A stretch of DNA of 36,968 nt from an uncultured Bacteroidales bacterium (GTDB lineage: Bacteria > Bacteroidota > Bacteroidia > Bacteroidales > Paludibacteraceae), in assembly GCA_949297975.1 (NCBI GenBank), contig CASFUX010000121.1:1-36968 (forward strand), written 5' to 3'. Below are positions 15,581-22,391 of the stretch, piece after piece. The notes beneath the pieces were generated by a model that had not been told where the DNA came from, made no database searches, and saw nothing but the letters and a program-made list of their open reading frames with translations. The number at the start of each line of letters is the position of its first letter. Position 1 is the stretch's first letter. A program made the position numbers and the translations under genes.

Positions 15581-16068
15581 GGCACGTGGGGCGGGGACAA
15601 CGGCCTGGCTGTTTCCCGCCTCGTAAGGGGGCTGTCCGCCCCCTTGCCCCGGACTTCCTTTCGCTTCGCGCCTTTTCCTCACGCTCGGCATAGCCCGAAC
15701 GAGCTTTGCTTCGCGCTCGCTCGGCTCTGCCCTCGCTTATCGGAAAATTCTTTCTCCAGCGAAAGAAAGGAAGCAAAGAACGCCGCCGCTGTGCCCGCTT
15801 CGCACGGGAAACACGTCGCTGCGCGGGCTGAAAGCCCAAACTTGCCGTCGCTGCGCTCCGGCTTCGGACAATGGGCTTTCCGTCGCCCGCTCCGCTCGGT
15901 TTCCCGGTTCACCGGCCAAGGCGGGCCCCGGTCGGCATAAAGCAGGCATAAACCATCCGCCGAATAGGTGCATCGCATAAACACAAATGGCGCAAATGCC
16001 CGCAAACACATTTCCTGCTTGAGGAAATGTTTGCGGGCATTTGCGCCATTCGCGTTATGGGCGGGCGC
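15581..16068. repeat. Convergent intergenic region with a dispersed GC-rich repeat
   Basis: This gap of 488 bases lies between convergent yraN and htpG. A hairpin AAGGGGGC / GCCCCCTT (about 15626-15643) is followed by about 290 bases rich in GCTTCGC and CGCTGCG words (15650-15940). Its translations (for example LPSLRSGFGQWAF) look like stretches I recall in spurious ORFs of many Bacteroidales genomes, so I take it as a non-coding dispersed repeat. A large terminator hairpin ends the region. I see no real gene. Confidence 0.55.
15986..16050. terminator. Large hairpin between yraN and htpG
   Basis: A 29-bp stem with a two-base bulge and a five-base GCTTG loop: the left arm starts AATGGCGCAAATGCCCGC and the right arm ends GCGGGCATTTGCGCCATT. 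Placed between convergent genes, it most likely stops transcription from both sides. There is no long T tract. Confidence 0.7.
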
Positions 16069-18123
16069 TTACAGTAGTTCCACGCTGCGTTTGACGAATT
16101 TCGCCAAGGCTTCGCCTTTCAGCATGTTGTTGGCCAGCAGGGCGAGGTCGATGAGCTGGCCCACTTGCTTGTTGCCGGAGGCGTAGTTCTTGTACACGTC
16201 GCGCTTGGCGGCCTTCAGTTCGTCGGCCTTTTTGCGCAGGGAGTCCAGTTCGTCCTTTTCGGCAGTCGGAATTTCCTCCTGCTTCTTGCCCTTGTGCGCT
16301 TCCTGCAACTCGTGGCGGCGGGCTTCCACGGTGGCCAGCTCGGCGGCCAGCGGGGCAATCTTTTCCTGTGTGGCGGCTTCCTCGTCGGTCAGCAGGCGTT
16401 CCACCAGCGGATGGGCGGTGTTGACCACCACGTTGTAGCTGTCCGGCATTTCGCCGTAGAAGTTCATCATGCCCCCTTGCACGGCGGACATCTCCTTCAT
16501 GCGGCGCATGAACTCGTTGCGCGTGATGTAGAGCGGGCTGTCCGTGGGGGCCAGTTGCTCGAAAGTAACCATGAATTCCGTCTTGTCCAACGCGGGCAGC
16601 TGTGTGTCGAAGATGTCGGTCAGGGCTTCGCGTTGTGTGTCGGTGAGGGTCACTTGCACCCGGTCTTCCTTCGCTATCAGTTTATCCAGCGTGTCGCTGT
16701 CCACGCGCACGTAGCGCGTCTTTTCATGCTTCTGTTCCTGCTGGCTGATGGCGTGCGCGTCCAGCGGGCTGTCCATCAGCAGCACGTCGTAGCCCTTGTC
16801 CTTCGCCGCCTGGATGTAGCTGTATTGCTCGTCGCGGTTGGTGGCGTACAGGTAGATGAGGTTGCCGTCCTTGTCCGTCTGGTTGGGTTCGATGAGTTTC
16901 TTGTATTCTTCGAGCGTGAAGTATTTGCCGTCCACGTCTTTCAGCAGGATGAAGCCCTCGGCACGTTCGTAGAATTTCTCGTCGCTCAGCACGCCGTATT
17001 GTATGAAGAGCTTGAGGTCGTCCCATTTGCCCTCGAACTGGGCGCGGTCTTTCTTGAAGATGTCGCCCAGCCGTTCGGCCACCTTCTTGGTGATGTAGCC
17101 GGAGATTTTCTTCACGTTGCCGTCGCTTTGCAGGTAGCTGCGCGACACGTTGAGCGGTATGTCGGGCGAGTCGATTACGCCGTGTAGCAGGGTGAGGTAG
17201 TCGGGCACGATGCCTTCCACCGAGTCGGTGACGAACACCTGGTTGCAGTACAGCTGGATTTTGTTGCGTTGCAGGTCGAGGTTCGTGCGGATGCGCGGGA
17301 AGTAGAGCACGCCCGTGAGGTGGAACGGATAGTCCACGTTGAGGTGTATCCAAAAGAGCGGGTCGTCGCCCATGGGGTACAACTCGCGGTAGAACGCCTT
17401 GTAGTCGTCGTCTTTCAAGTCGGCGGGCTTGCGCGTCCACAGCGGGTTCACGTCGTTCACCACGTTGTCCTCTGTGGTTTCCACCTCTTTGCCGTCCTTC
17501 CATTCGGTCTTTTTGCCGAAGGCGATGGGGATGGGCAGGAACTTGCAGTACTTCGTGAGCAGGGCCTGGATGCGTGCGTGTTCGAGGAACTCGGTGTTGT
17601 CGTCGTCGATGTGCAGCACGATGTCGGTGCCCCGGTCGGCTTTCGTCGTTTCCTCCAGCGTGTATTCGGGGCTGCCGTCGCACGTCCAGTGCATGGCGGG
17701 CGCGTTGTCGCGGTAGGAGCGGGTGAAGATTTCCACCTGCCGCGACACCATGAAGGCCGAGTAGAAGCCCAGCCCGAAGTGGCCGATGATGGCCTGGGCG
17801 TTGTCCTTGTATTTCTTCACGAACTCTTCCGCGCCCGAGAAGGCTATCTGGTTGATGTACTTGTCGATTTCCTCGGCGGTCATGCCCAGCCCGCGGTCGC
17901 TCACGGTAATCGTTTTCGCGTCCTTGTCCACGCTCACGCGCACGGTGAGGTCACCCGTCTCGCCCTTGAAGTCGCCCACGGAGGCCAGCGTTTTCAGCTT
18001 CTGCGTGGCATCCACGGCATTGGACACCAGTTCGCGCAGGAAGATTTCGTGGTCGCTGTACAAAAATTTCTTGATGATGGGGAAAATGTTGTCGCTCGTT
18101 ACCCCAATGTTTCCTTTAGCCAT
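16069..18123 (-). CDS. htpG: Molecular chaperone HtpG (Hsp90)
   Basis: The protein is 684 residues, the length usual for Bacteroidetes HtpG. The GHKL ATPase motifs are intact: FLRELVSNAVDA (residues 28-39; Glu31, Asn35), VSDRGLGMT with the nucleotide-binding Asp, and GHFGLGFYSAFMV forming the ATP lid. The middle domain has LYFPRIRTNLDLQRNKIQLYCNQVFV and LNVSRSYLQSD, with the conserved Arg for ATP hydrolysis. The C-terminal dimerisation domain ends FVKRSVELL. It acts in the cytoplasm as an ATP-driven dimeric chaperone. The gene is divergent from the aminotransferase across a 735-base repeat-rich gap; only a weak promoter (TATATTCG near 18150) is visible. Confidence 0.96.
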   Translation of the reverse strand: MAKGNIGVTSDNIFPIIKKFLYSDHEIFLRELVSNAVDATQKLKTLASVGDFKGETGDLTVRVSVDKDAKTITVSDRGLGMTAEEIDKYINQIAFSGAEEFVKKYKDNAQAIIGHFGLGFYSAFMVSRQVEIFTRSYRDNAPAMHWTCDGSPEYTLEETTKADRGTDIVLHIDDDNTEFLEHARIQALLTKYCKFLPIPIAFGKKTEWKDGKEVETTEDNVVNDVNPLWTRKPADLKDDDYKAFYRELYPMGDDPLFWIHLNVDYPFHLTGVLYFPRIRTNLDLQRNKIQLYCNQVFVTDSVEGIVPDYLTLLHGVIDSPDIPLNVSRSYLQSDGNVKKISGYITKKVAERLGDIFKKDRAQFEGKWDDLKLFIQYGVLSDEKFYERAEGFILLKDVDGKYFTLEEYKKLIEPNQTDKDGNLIYLYATNRDEQYSYIQAAKDKGYDVLLMDSPLDAHAISQQEQKHEKTRYVRVDSDTLDKLIAKEDRVQVTLTDTQREALTDIFDTQLPALDKTEFMVTFEQLAPTDSPLYITRNEFMRRMKEMSAVQGGMMNFYGEMPDSYNVVVNTAHPLVERLLTDEEAATQEKIAPLAAELATVEARRHELQEAHKGKKQEEIPTAEKDELDSLRKKADELKAAKRDVYKNYASGNKQVGQLIDLALLANNMLKGEALAKFVKRSVELL

Positions 18124-18309
18124 GTCGATATGTTTTTATTTATTGTTATCCGAATATATGCCTTGCGGCTGGAGTGCTTTGCAAAAAGAGTGCCACCGGC
18201 GCGGGGTGACAATCTGTCAGCCGTGCGGATGCCTCCCGCTGCGGAATGCGGACGTTGTGGCGGGAATGGGGATGGGCTGCCGAGGTTCGGTAGCCGTCGG
18301 AGCGGTATA

Positions 18310-18393
18310 TAGACACAGAGCAACACAGAGATTTTATCCGGTATGCCCCATAAGAGAGCACACAGAGCTTGTCCCGATGCCTGGCATCGGGAC
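18310..18393 (+). repeat. CACAnAGC hairpin element (half copy)
   Basis: CACAGAGC words precede a hairpin at 18371-18393 with arms GTCCCGATGC and GCATCGGGAC around CTG. The flank CACAGAGCTT matches CACATAGCTT before the hairpin at 28331, whose arms differ by paired changes. Confidence 0.65.
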
Positions 18394-18445
18394 TTGACAC
18401 CCTGTAGGGAGAGGTTGTGTGAATGTTTCATCTCCATGGCGTTCT

Positions 18446-18528
18446 CGTCATTTCGAGCGAAGTGAGAAATCTCGCAGTGACCTCGGGAGTGTTATTGCGG
18501 GAGATTTCTCCCTACGGTCGAAATGACG
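18446..18528. repeat. CATTTCGA inverted-repeat element, copy 2
   Basis: Arms at 18446-18473 (CGTCATTTCGAGCGAAG...) and 18501-18528 (...GGTCGAAATGACG) are inverted repeats with a 27-base spacer. The arms match those of the copy at 13398-13474, while the spacers are unrelated. Confidence 0.82.
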
Positions 18529-18574
18529 GCTGGGGTGGTTTGTGGCTTTTACACAGTCTCGCGAAAAGCGGAAA

Positions 18575-18662
18575 TTCCGTTAGTGCGGAAATAAATTTCC
18601 GTAGTAACGCGGCTAAAATTCCGTAGGCACGGAAAAATATTTCCGTAGGCATGCGGCGGAAA
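18575..18662. repeat. 22-bp-period array 4 (core TTCCGTAG)
   Basis: TTCCGT recurs at 18575, 18597, 18619 and 18641, exactly 22 bp apart. Dyads fall on an 11-bp grid: CCGTTAGTGCGG (centre 18582.5), CGGAAATAAATTTCCG (18593.5), CCGTAGGCACGG (18626.5) and ACGGAAAAATATTTCCGT (18637.5). A diverged unit may precede at 18553. Confidence 0.88.
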
Positions 18663-18680
18663 GGGGCAGGGGAGGCGGTT

Positions 18681-18769
18681 GTAGAGACGAGGGATGCCTT
18701 GTCTCGGCATGGTGCATGAACCGTTTGGGTGGAAATGTCATTGGGAGACAAGGCATGCCTTGTCTCTAC
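18681..18769. repeat. GAGAC palindromic repeat pair
   Basis: Two near-palindromes (GAGACGAGG...CCTTGTCTC, about 18684-18706, and GGAGACAAGG...CCTTGTCTCT, 18744-18767) lie inside an outer inverted pair GTAGAGAC / GTCTCTAC. This is a widespread bacterial intergenic repeat type. Related GAGACGCCACAGAGTG direct repeats lie at about 33308-33340. Confidence 0.7.
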
Positions 18770-18796
18770 AGAACGCATGGCTGCCCCGGCGGCGTG

Positions 18797-18828
18797 TTTG
18801 CGTTTTCAACAAAAAAGGCTTACTTTTG
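18797..18828 (+). promoter_or_regulatory. Promoter of the aminotransferase gene
   Basis: TTTG at 18797-18800, a 20-base spacer, and TACTTTTG at 18821-18828 match the Bacteroides promoter fully. The leader to the ATG at 18859 is about 25 bases. Confidence 0.75.
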
Positions 18829-18858
18829 TGCTTTGATTTTCATTCTAAAACAAGAAAT

Positions 18859-20052
18859 ATGCTATCCGTATCCGAACGATTGGCGGCGCTTTCCCCGTCG
18901 GAAACGTTTGCCATGTCCCAAAAGAGCAACGAGCTGAAGGCTCAAGGCGTAGACGTGATTAACCTGAGCGTGGGCGAGCCGGACTTCAACACGCCCGACC
19001 ACATAAAACAGGCCGCGAAGCAGGCCGTGGACAACAACTTCTCGTTCTATTCGCCCGTGCCGGGCTTTCTCGGTCTGCGTAAAGCCGTGTGCGACAAATT
19101 GAAACGCGAGAATGGGCTGGACTACCGTCCCGAGCAAATCGTGTGCACTACCGGCGGCAAGCAGGCGTTGTGCAACGTGCTGATGTCCGTCGTAGGCCGT
19201 GGCGACGAGGTCATCATCCCCGCCCCCTACTGGGTGAGCTACCCCGAAATGGTGAAGCTGGCTGACGGGCAACCGGTGTTCGTCTATGCGGGCATCGAGC
19301 AGGATTTCAAGATAACGCCCGCGCAGCTCGAAGCGGCCGTCACGCCGCGCACGAAAGCCCTCGTGCTGTGCTCGCCTTCCAACCCCACGGGCAGCGTCTA
19401 TACGCGCGACGAACTGCGCGGCCTGGCCGAGGTGCTGGCGCATTACCCTGAAATCCTGATTGTTTCGGACGAGATATACGAACATATCAACTACATGGGC
19501 GGACATGAGAGCATCGCGCAATTCGACTTCCTGCGCGACCGCGTGGTGGTGGTCAACGGCGTATCCAAGGGTTACGCCATGACCGGCTGGCGCATCGGCT
19601 GGCTGGCCGCCCCGCAGTGGCTGGCCTCGGCTTGCGGCAAGTTGCAGGGTCAATACACCTCCGGCACTTGCTCGGTGGCGCAGAAGGCCGCCGAAGCCGC
19701 CTATGCCGGCCCGCAGGAATGCGTGGAAACGATGCGGCAGGCCTTCGAGCGGCGGCGCGACCTGGTGGTGCGCCTGGCACGCGCCATACCGGGGCTGAAG
19801 GTCAACGAGCCGAAGGGCGCGTTTTACATTTTCCCCGATTGCAGTTCGTACTTCGGCAAGTCGTATGGCGGGCGCACGGTATCCAATGCCGCCGACCTGG
19901 CCATGTACCTGCTGGAGGAAGGGCACGTGGCCTGCGTGGGCGGGGCTGCCTTCGGCGCACCCACGTGCATCCGCATGTCCTACGCCACGTCGGACGAAAA
20001 CCTGGAAAAGGCCTTCGTCCGCATCCGGGAGGCTTTGGCGAAACTGGCATGA
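18859..20052 (+). CDS. Class I/II aminotransferase, aspartate aminotransferase type
   Basis: The protein is 397 residues, the family's usual length, from MLSVSERLAAL. The longer frame starting at 18694 runs through repeats and the promoter, so it is not the start. Fold-type I PLP motifs are clear: INLSVGEPDFNTP (34-46), TTGGKQAL (97-104), PYWVSYPEM, SPSNPTGSVY (Asn175), SDEIYEHI (Asp204, Tyr207) and VSKGYAMTGWRIGW, with the PLP lysine at 237. It interconverts aspartate or related amino acids with 2-oxo acids in the cytoplasm. The C-terminal MSYATSDENLEKAFVRI contains the carboxylate-binding Arg just before it (CIRMSYA). It is followed by a GC-rich hairpin, so it is probably a single-gene unit. 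Confidence 0.93.
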   Translation: MLSVSERLAALSPSETFAMSQKSNELKAQGVDVINLSVGEPDFNTPDHIKQAAKQAVDNNFSFYSPVPGFLGLRKAVCDKLKRENGLDYRPEQIVCTTGGKQALCNVLMSVVGRGDEVIIPAPYWVSYPEMVKLADGQPVFVYAGIEQDFKITPAQLEAAVTPRTKALVLCSPSNPTGSVYTRDELRGLAEVLAHYPEILIVSDEIYEHINYMGGHESIAQFDFLRDRVVVVNGVSKGYAMTGWRIGWLAAPQWLASACGKLQGQYTSGTCSVAQKAAEAAYAGPQECVETMRQAFERRRDLVVRLARAIPGLKVNEPKGAFYIFPDCSSYFGKSYGGRTVSNAADLAMYLLEEGHVACVGGAAFGAPTCIRMSYATSDENLEKAFVRIREALAKLA

Positions 20053-20097
20053 GCCGCATTCATTATATTATATAAGGAAAGAAAACGGCATGGACCA

Positions 20098-20132
20098 CAC
20101 GGGGGCGGGAGCGGTGCTTCCGCCCCCGCGTG
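20098..20132 (+). terminator. GC-rich hairpin after the aminotransferase gene
   Basis: CACGGGGGCGG and CCGCCCCCGCGTG form a strong stem about 45 bases after the stop. No T tract follows, so termination is probable but not certain. Confidence 0.5.
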
Positions 20133-20199
20133 GCAGGTGGGGGAGGGGATGGCAGGAGAATTTCTTCCCGCTAAAAGTTTTTATCCAAAGGAAAAAGCA

Positions 20200-20207
20200 T
20201 ACCTTTG
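20200..20207 (+). promoter_or_regulatory. -7 box upstream of the DUF3791/DUF3990 cassette
   Basis: TACCTTTG matches TAnnTTTG, 15 bases before the ATG at 20223. The -33 region is T-rich but lacks a clear TTG. The leader would be extremely short. Confidence 0.45.
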
Positions 20208-20222
20208 CAATGAACGAGACGC

Positions 20223-20435
20223 ATGGACAATAAAGTGGCTTACGTGATATATTGCATAGACAAGTTTGCGGAGCGTTACCGTCTTTCCGCCCGGCAGGCC
20301 TATGAATATCTTTCCCGTTTTAAGGGGTTGGATTTCTTGGATGAATGCTACGAGGCGGAGCATACGCTTTCGTTTGACGATGCGGTGAACGATTTGTCCG
20401 CTGTGTGTAAGCGCAACGGGGGAGGACTGGGATGA
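20223..20435 (+). CDS. DUF3791 family small protein
   Basis: This 70-residue protein (MDNKVAYVIYCIDKFAERYRL, then RQAYEYLSRFKGLDFLDECYEAEHTLSFDDAVNDL) matches the DUF3791 pattern: a short helical protein whose end predicts transcription-coupled partners. In Bacteroidales, DUF3791 genes commonly precede DUF3990 genes. Its stop overlaps the next start by four bases (ATGA), so translation is coupled. By position and size it could be the antitoxin-like or adaptor partner of the DUF3990 protein; that is inference with no experimental basis that I know of. Confidence 0.8.
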   Translation: MDNKVAYVIYCIDKFAERYRLSARQAYEYLSRFKGLDFLDECYEAEHTLSFDDAVNDLSAVCKRNGGGLG

Positions 20436-20905
20436 CAACGCTTTATCATGGGTCGAATGTGGAAGTGCGCGAGGTGGACTTGTCTCGCTGCAAGCCGTTC
20501 AAGGATTTTGGCAGAGGATTTTACCTGACCGATATCCGTGAACAAGCGGAACAAATGGCTTTGCGTCGCGTGCGTATCACGGGTGAAGGTGTGCCGGTGG
20601 TGACTGCCTATGCTTTTGATGAAGCTTGCCTGCGGTCGGGCGAGTTGAATGTGAAGGTGTTCGAGCGGCCGACAGAAGAATGGGCACTGTTCATTTTGGC
20701 TAACCGCCGTCAGAAAGATTTTTCCCATAGGTACGATGTGGTGGTAGGGCCGATAGCCGATGATGGGGTCGCCTTACAGCTTGACCGGTACGAGCGTCAC
20801 TTCATATCGTTGGCGGTGTTGGTGGAAGAGCTTACGTATCGCAAGCTCAACCGGCAATATTGTTTTGGAACAATGCGGGCTATCTCTAAATTAGACTTGT
20901 TATGA
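20432..20905 (+). CDS. DUF3990 family protein, ADP-ribosyltransferase-like
   Basis: The protein is 157 residues. LYHGSNVEV (His6), FGRGFYLTDIREQAEQMA (Tyr31) and ERPTEEWALFIL (Glu82/83) are spaced like the H-Y-E triad of the PARP/diphtheria-toxin branch of ADP-ribosyltransferases, and DUF3990 is placed in that superfamily. Such an enzyme would move ADP-ribose from NAD to a protein or nucleic acid. It overlaps both neighbours by four bases (20432-20435 and 20902-20905), a compact cassette consistent with toxin-antitoxin or phage-defence logic. No signal peptide is present, so it acts in the cytoplasm. Catalytic activity is inferred from the motifs only. Confidence 0.82.
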   Translation: MTTLYHGSNVEVREVDLSRCKPFKDFGRGFYLTDIREQAEQMALRRVRITGEGVPVVTAYAFDEACLRSGELNVKVFERPTEEWALFILANRRQKDFSHRYDVVVGPIADDGVALQLDRYERHFISLAVLVEELTYRKLNRQYCFGTMRAISKLDLL

Positions 20906-21141
20906 GTGCGGACGAAGTGAAATATCTGATAGACTCCAATGTGGAGCAGGTGGCTGTCATGCTGATGGAGGAACAGCATCTCTCCATGCTGGATGCGCTT
21001 GGTACGATTTACCGCTCCCAATGGTATGAGAAATTGTCCGACAAGGCTACCGGCCTTTATTACCAAAGCCCGAATTACAATTACCTGTTGTTGCAGGAAG
21101 AGATGCGTTACGGCAGGATAGGAGGCCATGTGCGGGAGTGA
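20902..21141 (+). CDS. Small protein, third gene of the DUF3990 cassette
   Basis: This 79-residue acidic protein (VKYLIDSNVEQVAVMLMEEQHLSMLDALGTIYRSQWYEKL, then TGLYYQSPNYNYLLLQEEM) has a helical character. Its start overlaps the DUF3990 stop by four bases. The pattern of a short helical domain followed by a tail with TGLYYQSP is familiar from the small partner genes of DUF3990 proteins, but I do not assign a named family. It could be a second antitoxin-like partner. Confidence 0.7.
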   Translation: MSADEVKYLIDSNVEQVAVMLMEEQHLSMLDALGTIYRSQWYEKLSDKATGLYYQSPNYNYLLLQEEMRYGRIGGHVRE

Positions 21142-21271
21142 TGCGTTTCTTCCCAGTGGATAAAATTCTTTCCTCACGTTGTCCTGCATGAACAATAATC
21201 CTGCCTTTTGCACTATCTTTGCCCCTCGATTGGCAAACCGATAGTTTCATCCTAAAAAATAAAGACCCGAA

Positions 21272-22270
21272 ATGAAAAAAAACATAGCGGTGGTGGCCGG
21301 GGGCGACTCTTCCGAATGGGTGGTGTCGCTTAAGAGCGCGGCCGGCATCGAGTCGTTCCTGGACAAGGAACGCTACAACGTGTATGTGGTAACCATCGTG
21401 GGGCACGACTGGCACGTGCGCCTGTCCGACAAGGAGAATGCTCCCATCGACCGCAACGATTTCAGCTTCGTGCGGGGCGGCGAGCGCTTGCGCTTTGACT
21501 ACGCCTACATCACCATCCACGGCACACCCGGCGAGAACGGCCTCTTGCAGGGCTATTTCGACCTCATAGGGCTGCCTTATTCGTCGTGTGGCGTGCTGGT
21601 GTCGGCTCTCACTTTCAACAAGTTCGCTTGCAACCAGTTCCTGAAAGGGTTCGGCGTGCGCGTGGCCGAGTCCGTCCTGTTGCGTGCGGGGCAGTCCATT
21701 ACGCCCGCCGAGGTGGGCGAGAAGGTGGGCTTCCCCTGCTTCGTGAAGCCTAACGTGGGCGGCAGCAGCTTCGGCGTGACCAAGGTGAAGATGCCCGAAC
21801 AGGTGCAACCGGCCATCGACAAGGCGTTTGCCGAAGGGGGCGAGGTGCTCATCGAGGCCTTTATGCAGGGCACGGAGCTTACCTGCGGCGTGTTCAAGAC
21901 CCGTGCGGGCGGCGCGACCGTGCTGCCTGTGACCGAGGTGGTGACGCACAACGAGTTTTTCGACTACGATGCCAAGTACAACGGGCAGGTGGACGAAATC
22001 ACCCCGGCACGCATATCGCCCGACCTCACCCGCCGCGTGCAGACGCTCACCTCGGCCATCTACGATATCCTGGGATGTCACGGCATCGTGCGCGTGGACT
22101 ACATCGTGACCGAAGGCGAGACCATCAACCTGCTGGAGATAAACACCACGCCTGGCATGACGGCCACCAGCTTCATCCCCCAGCAGGTACGTGCCGCCGG
22201 GCTGTGCATGACCGACGTGCTGACGGCCATCATCGAGGACGCATCCTACCCAAGGCCAACGGCCTTGTAG
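21272..22270 (+). CDS. ddl: D-alanine--D-alanine ligase
   Basis: The protein is 332 residues with an ATP-grasp fold. It joins two D-alanines with ATP hydrolysis in the cytoplasm to make the peptidoglycan stem terminus. Visible motifs are VVAGGDSSEWVVSLKSA (N-terminal substrate loop), HGTPGENGLLQGYFDLIGLPYS (about 83-104), PCFVKPNVGGSSFGVTKV (about 153-170), VLIEAFMQGTELTCGVF and LLEINTTPGMTATSFIPQQ, with the metal ligands Glu289 and Asn291. The final PRPTAL residues and the TAG stop come from twin-hairpin repeat copy C, so the original C-terminus was probably changed by this element. A -7 box TATCTTTG lies at 21214-21221. Confidence 0.95.
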   Translation: MKKNIAVVAGGDSSEWVVSLKSAAGIESFLDKERYNVYVVTIVGHDWHVRLSDKENAPIDRNDFSFVRGGERLRFDYAYITIHGTPGENGLLQGYFDLIGLPYSSCGVLVSALTFNKFACNQFLKGFGVRVAESVLLRAGQSITPAEVGEKVGFPCFVKPNVGGSSFGVTKVKMPEQVQPAIDKAFAEGGEVLIEAFMQGTELTCGVFKTRAGGATVLPVTEVVTHNEFFDYDAKYNGQVDEITPARISPDLTRRVQTLTSAIYDILGCHGIVRVDYIVTEGETINLLEINTTPGMTATSFIPQQVRAAGLCMTDVLTAIIEDASYPRPTAL

Positions 22271-22299
22271 CACTCAGCGTAGGACGATGCCCTACGAAA
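22250..22299 (+). repeat. Twin-hairpin dispersed repeat, copy C, overlapping the ddl stop
   Basis: Arms CAAGGCC / GGCCTTG, then TAGCACTCAGC, then CGTAGGAC / GCCCTACG with one mismatch in the second stem. The first hairpin encodes the last codons of ddl and the TAG stop lies at its 3' edge. The linker CTCAGC is shared with copy A. Confidence 0.8.
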
Positions 22300-22391
22300 G
22301 GTGTTTGCGGTCATTTGCGCGATTTGCGCCATCCGCGTTCTCCCTATCCATGTGCTAATCTGAAATCCGAAATCTGAAATTTGAAATCAGT

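Larger units (their letters stand above)
18124..18858. other. Divergent intergenic region rich in small repeats
   Basis: This 735-base gap between htpG (-) and the aminotransferase gene (+) holds half of a CACAnAGC hairpin element (about 18310-18393), a CATTTCGA inverted-repeat element (18446-18528), a 22-bp-period array (18575-18662), a GAGAC palindrome pair (18681-18769) and the aminotransferase promoter (18797-18828). I see no gene. Confidence 0.7.

Noticed and set aside
15516..16011. Several ORFs of about 90-110 residues on both strands between yraN and htpG
   Set aside because: They lie within a dispersed GC-rich repeat, have shadow-frame composition and mutually overlap.
18694..18858. 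Longer start for the aminotransferase gene
   Set aside because: The added 55 residues are translated repeat and promoter DNA, and the promoter at 18797-18828 lies inside them.
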